In this document: positions 13,839 to 16,528 of the stretch, in pieces
Layout of the letters: the number at the start of each line of letters is the position of its first letter
How positions within the stretch are numbered: position 1 is the stretch's first letter
Program-made: the position numbers and the translations under genes
Origin: Propionibacteriaceae bacterium
GTDB taxonomy: Bacteria > Actinomycetota > Actinomycetes > Propionibacteriales > Propionibacteriaceae
Assembly (NCBI GenBank): GCA_020438595.1
Contig: JAGQUI010000018.1
Coordinates: 1 to 16,528, forward strand
Length of the DNA stretch: 16,528 nucleotides
Reading direction: 5' to 3'
Notes under the pieces: model-generated
Told to the model about the DNA's origin: nothing
Database searches by the model: none
What the model saw: only the letters and a program-made list of their open reading frames with translations

Positions 13839-14516
13839 GTGAGCGGCCGCACCCCCGCAGACGATCCCCGCTACCAGCGCGTGCGGCAGCGGCTGGTGGA
13901 CTCGTTGCTCGAGCTGGCCGCGAGCCGGCCCGCCGAGACGATCAGCGTCTCCGAGCTCACGACCGCGGCAGGGGTGTCCCGGGCGGTCTTCTACAGCCAC
14001 GCGAGCTCACCCGCAGGGCTGCTCGCCGACGTCCTGGTCGGCGAACTGGAACCGGGCTTCGACGCCCTCGCCGAGCAGATGGCCCGACCGGACGCCGACT
14101 ATGTCGAGATCTGGCGGCGGGTCTACCTCACCCTGCTCGACCACGTGCGCGACCACCGTGCGGTCTACGAGGTGCTGACCGCCCACGAGTCCGCGGTGTC
14201 GAGCGCCCTGACCGCCTACCTCGAGCAGGCCGCGAGCTGCTGCGTCCTCGCCGTGACCAGCCGGTTCGAGGGCCCACCGCCGACCGAGCTGTGGAAGACC
14301 ATGGCGGTCAACCAGCAGGCGCACAACATGCTCGCGGTGATCCGGGCCTGGATCGCCACCGGTCTCACCGATCCGCCCGAGGTGGTCGTGGACACCTACC
14401 TCACCCTCGCCCCGCCCTGGCAACTCGCCCGCGCCGAGGACGGTCCGATCTCGCTGCGTCGCGTCCGCTCGCTGCGCCGGGCGCGGTCGCGCGACCGGGA
14501 GACGTCCGAGCCGTAG
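13839..14516 (+). CDS. TetR-family transcriptional regulator, probable dms operon regulator
   Basis: A 225-residue regulator. Residues about 14-60 form the TetR DNA-binding domain (RVRQRLVDSLLELAASRP, then ISVSELTTAAGVSRAVFYSHASSPAGLL). A helical ligand-binding domain follows to about 195, with an Arg-rich tail. It is transcribed away from dmsA and the palindromes lie between them, so control of the dms operon and of itself is the simplest reading. GTG 13839 has the strong GGAGGAGGAG ribosome site 4 nt upstream. Vicinal cysteines 134 and 135 (AASCCVLA) in the ligand-binding part are unusual enough to suggest a metal or redox signal, but this is speculation. It converges with the second TorD-type gene, 13 nt away. 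Confidence 0.87.
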   Translation: MSGRTPADDPRYQRVRQRLVDSLLELAASRPAETISVSELTTAAGVSRAVFYSHASSPAGLLADVLVGELEPGFDALAEQMARPDADYVEIWRRVYLTLLDHVRDHRAVYEVLTAHESAVSSALTAYLEQAASCCVLAVTSRFEGPPPTELWKTMAVNQQAHNMLAVIRAWIATGLTDPPEVVVDTYLTLAPPWQLARAEDGPISLRRVRSLRRARSRDRETSEP

Positions 14517-14529
14517 CGCGCTGCCGCGT

Positions 14530-15168
14530 TCAGGCGTCGGGGGCGAGGTCCTCCCGCGCCGACTCCAGCGCACCGAGCGAGAGCAGCGCGAGGCCCGCCA
14601 TGAAATGGGTCCCGGCGGCGTCCGACGCCGTTCGCAACATGCCGGGAGCCCACTGCAGCAGGTGGGCGGACAGGAACTCGCCGGCGGCCGCCACTTCGCC
14701 CTCCGCCGCTGCGGGATCGTCCCGCTCCAGCGCATCGAGGGCGCGCAGCGCGAGCCGGCCCACGAAGTCGAACTCCAGCCCAACATGGTCGTCGGGCTCG
14801 CGGTTGAACCGTGGCGCCCGCAGCCCGCGGTCGCGGTAGGCCTCCCGCACCGCGAGGGTGCTGGTGTCGAAGACCAGGCCGTCGTCGTCACGGTGCACCG
14901 ATTCGAACGGGGCGACCAGCGCCTTCGCCGACACCCCGTACAGGCGGTTGTGGTCACGGGCGATCGTGGCCGCGTCCTCGCGGGCGTCCCGGGACCGCGC
15001 CCAGCGCCGCAACCCTTCGGCCGCGTCGTCGGTGTCGGGCAGCGGCCAGTCGGCCAGCATGCTCCACAGCACCGCGAGGGTCGCGTCGTCCGGAGCCTCG
15101 AGGTGCAGCCTGCCGAGCGTCGTGAAGGCGGCGGCGCAGGCGTCGATCCGTTCGTCGTCGAGCACCAT
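14530..15168 (-). CDS. TorD-family chaperone, second copy
   Basis: A 212-residue, mainly helical chaperone of the TorD/DmsD/NarJ group. The signature is clearer than in the operon copy: DHNRLYGVSAKALVAPFES (72-90, the x-LF/LY and P-x-ES elements), AYRDRGL (110-116) and EPDDHVGLEFDFVGRLA (124-140, the E-PDH-x2-E-x2-F motif). ATG 15168 follows a GGGGGG run. It stands outside the dms operon, converging with the TetR-type gene and diverging from the DUF6457-moaA pair. It may serve DmsA at another maturation step, or a different Tat-exported molybdoenzyme elsewhere in the genome. A two-chaperone arrangement at one dms locus is not usual in E. coli. Confidence 0.85.
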   Translation of the reverse strand: MVLDDERIDACAAAFTTLGRLHLEAPDDATLAVLWSMLADWPLPDTDDAAEGLRRWARSRDAREDAATIARDHNRLYGVSAKALVAPFESVHRDDDGLVFDTSTLAVREAYRDRGLRAPRFNREPDDHVGLEFDFVGRLALRALDALERDDPAAAEGEVAAAGEFLSAHLLQWAPGMLRTASDAAGTHFMAGLALLSLGALESAREDLAPDA

Positions 15169-15253
15169 CGCCCCCCGTCAACCGCCGAACCGGGCGTCCG
15201 GACGCGTGGCAGAATACCTTGTGACAGCGCACGTCCCACCGCGAGGAGGCGGT

Positions 15254-15517
15254 ATGCCCCACGAGGACAGCCCGGAGAAGCTGGCCCGGATGCACACCTG
15301 GCTGGATCTGGTGGCCACCGAGGCAGGCGTGGAGCCCGAGGCCCTCGCGGCCAACCAGGACGCGCTGCTCGACCTGATCTCCACCGTTGCGCACGGGCCC
15401 TCCCGACCCGGCGCACCGCTCACCGCCTTCCTGGTCGGGGTCGCCGTCGGCCGCGGCGCCGATGCGGCGGACCTGATCGGGCGCGTTGATCGCCTCGCCG
15501 CCCAGACCCCGTCGTGA
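15254..15517 (+). CDS. DUF6457-like small protein coupled to moaA
   Basis: An 87-residue soluble protein. The sequence HTWLDLVATEAGVEPEALAANQDALLDLISTVAHGPSRPGAPLTAFLVGVAVGR matches, from memory, the actinobacterial DUF6457 domain. That domain is found as a small stand-alone protein or attached to MobA-like nucleotidyltransferases. The core is VAHGPSRPGAPLTAFLVG. No catalytic motif, cysteine or signal peptide is seen, so it is more likely a binding or accessory module than an enzyme. ATG 15254 has GAGGAGG 4-5 nt upstream. Its stop overlaps the moaA start as GTGA, so the two are made together. This suggests a role in molybdenum cofactor supply, but no function is known. Confidence 0.75.
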   Translation: MPHEDSPEKLARMHTWLDLVATEAGVEPEALAANQDALLDLISTVAHGPSRPGAPLTAFLVGVAVGRGADAADLIGRVDRLAAQTPS

Positions 15518-16528
15518 CCGCCACCGCCGAACGGACGAGGTCCCTCCGCGATGCCCACGGGCGCGTCGCCCGTGACCTGCGCGTCTCACTGACCGATCGG
15601 TGCAACCTGCGCTGCAGCTACTGCATGCCGGCCGAGGGGCTGCCCTGGCTGCCGACCGCGGACGTGCTCACCGATGACGAGGTGGTGCACCTGGTCTCGG
15701 TAGCGATACGCCTGCTCGGAGTCCGGAAGGTGCGCTTCACCGGGGGCGAACCGCTGCTGCGCAGGGGCCTGGCGGGAATCGTGGCCAGCACCGCCCGGCT
15801 GCGCACCGATGAGGGACTCCCGCCCGAGATCTCCCTGACCACGAACGGCGTGGGGCTGGAGCGGCGCATCCACGAACTCGCCGAGTCCGGGCTCAACCGG
15901 GTCAACGTGTCCCTGGACACCCTCGACCGGGAACGCTATGCCGCGCTCGCCCGCCGGGACCGGCTCCCGGACGTGCTGCGCGGCCTCGCCGGCGTCGAGG
16001 CTGCCCGGCTGCGGCCCGTGAAGGTGAACACGGTGGTGATGCGCGGGGTGAATGAGGCCGACGTGGTGCCGCTGGCCGAGTTCTGTCTGGTCCGGGGCTA
16101 CCGGTTGCGGTTCATCGAACAGATGCCGCTCGGCCCCGAGCACGGCTGGGACCCGGCGGTGATGGTGCCCGCCGAAGAGATCCTGGCCGAGCTGCGGACC
16201 CGGTTCGACCTCACCCCCGCACCCGGGCGGGGCACGGCGCCCGCACAGGAGTGGCTGGCGACTTCCGCCGACCTGCCGTCCGGGCGGATCGGCGTGATTG
16301 CCTCGGTCACCGCCCCGTTCTGCGCGGCCTGCGACCGCACCCGGCTGACCGCGGACGGGCAGCTGCGCACCTGCCTGTTCGCCCACACCGAGACCGACCT
16401 GCGCACCCCGCTGCGCGAGGGAGCCGATGACGCGGAACTGGCCGCGCTGTGGCAGGCCGCACACCTGGGCAAGGCCGCCGGGCACGGCATCGGCGATCCC
16501 GGCTTCCACCAGCCCGCCCGCACCATGA
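15514..16528 (+). CDS. moaA: GTP 3',8-cyclase MoaA (radical SAM), last codons outside window
   Basis: Radical-SAM enzyme that rearranges GTP to 3',8-cyclo-7,8-dihydro-GTP, the substrate for MoaC. The frame stays open for 338 codons to the window edge with no stop. The last visible residues, GIGDPGFHQPARTM, sit where MoaA normally has only a few more (usually SAIGG or similar), so the loss is tiny. Seen: N-terminal cluster CNLRCSYC (C30, C34, C37), FTGGEPLLRR (75-84), LTTNG, NVSLDTLDRERY, FIEQMPLG, and the second cluster C270/C273/C287 in FCAACDRTRLTADGQLRTC. GTG 15514 overlaps the upstream stop as GTGA and puts the first cysteine at residue 30, as expected. All residues for both [4Fe-4S] clusters are intact. 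Confidence 0.96.
   Translation, partial: MTATAERTRSLRDAHGRVARDLRVSLTDRCNLRCSYCMPAEGLPWLPTADVLTDDEVVHLVSVAIRLLGVRKVRFTGGEPLLRRGLAGIVASTARLRTDEGLPPEISLTTNGVGLERRIHELAESGLNRVNVSLDTLDRERYAALARRDRLPDVLRGLAGVEAARLRPVKVNTVVMRGVNEADVVPLAEFCLVRGYRLRFIEQMPLGPEHGWDPAVMVPAEEILAELRTRFDLTPAPGRGTAPAQEWLATSADLPSGRIGVIASVTAPFCAACDRTRLTADGQLRTCLFAHTETDLRTPLREGADDAELAALWQAAHLGKAAGHGIGDPGFHQPARTM

Noticed and set aside
10481..14839. A very long open frame on the + strand, over 1400 codons, opposite dmsA and dmsB
   Set aside because: It runs antisense to well-supported genes and has the Arg/His/Pro/Val-rich composition expected of a shadow frame in very GC-rich DNA. It has no recognisable domain and no ribosome site.
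15169..15253. A promoter for DUF6457-moaA (TACCTT at 15215-15220 as -10)
   Set aside because: No acceptable -35 at the right distance and the hexamer match is poor. A promoter must exist near here, but I cannot place it.

Overview
The window is very GC-rich, with strong third-position G/C bias, many GTG starts and dense overlapping genes. The protein sequences look like those of a filamentous or mycolate-type actinobacterium. A pseudonocardial genus such as Amycolatopsis or Pseudonocardia is a guess from codon style and gene content, not something the sequence proves.

The theme is molybdenum. Left to right: (1) the 3' end of modB and a complete modC (molybdate uptake, + strand). (2) A small regulatory module: a 77-residue HTH protein on the - strand, facing a 145-residue HTH protein plus an ImmA/IrrE-type metallopeptidase on the + strand. 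The divergent region between them holds two copies of an inverted repeat, TTGAC-N5-GTCAA. (3) mogA and moaE, starting 10 nt after the peptidase gene and apparently its co-transcribed continuation. (4) A small C-terminally anchored membrane protein (-) and a MazE/MazF-type toxin-antitoxin pair (+). (5) A long, tightly packed - strand operon of nine genes, read from about 13.7 kb down to 4.9 kb: dmsA-dmsB-dmsC (Tat-exported molybdoenzyme, four-cluster ferredoxin subunit, membrane anchor), a TorD-type chaperone, an unusual Fe-S/zinc-ribbon protein, moeA, a MobA-like nucleotidyltransferase, a MoeB/ThiF-like adenylyltransferase and moaC. (6) A divergent TetR-type regulator and a second TorD-type chaperone that converges on it. 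(7) A small DUF6457-like protein translationally coupled to moaA, which runs off the right edge only a few codons before its expected end.

Together the genes cover molybdate import (ModBC), cPMP formation (MoaA, MoaC), the large subunit of molybdopterin synthase (MoaE), adenylylation and metal insertion (MogA, MoeA), dinucleotide attachment (MobA-like) and one enzyme that uses the product, a DMSO-reductase-family complex exported by Tat with dedicated chaperones. The small molybdopterin synthase subunit MoaD is not visible, and the MoeB-like protein lacks the cysteines usual in its family.

The accessory pieces (HTH/ImmA module, membrane protein, mazEF) sit at seams between the molybdenum operons. 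The most interesting possibility is that a repressor/peptidase switch of the ImmR-ImmA or DdrO-IrrE kind drives mogA-moaE. No stretch above 300 bases lacks a gene. No rRNA, tRNA, CRISPR array, insertion sequence or origin was seen.
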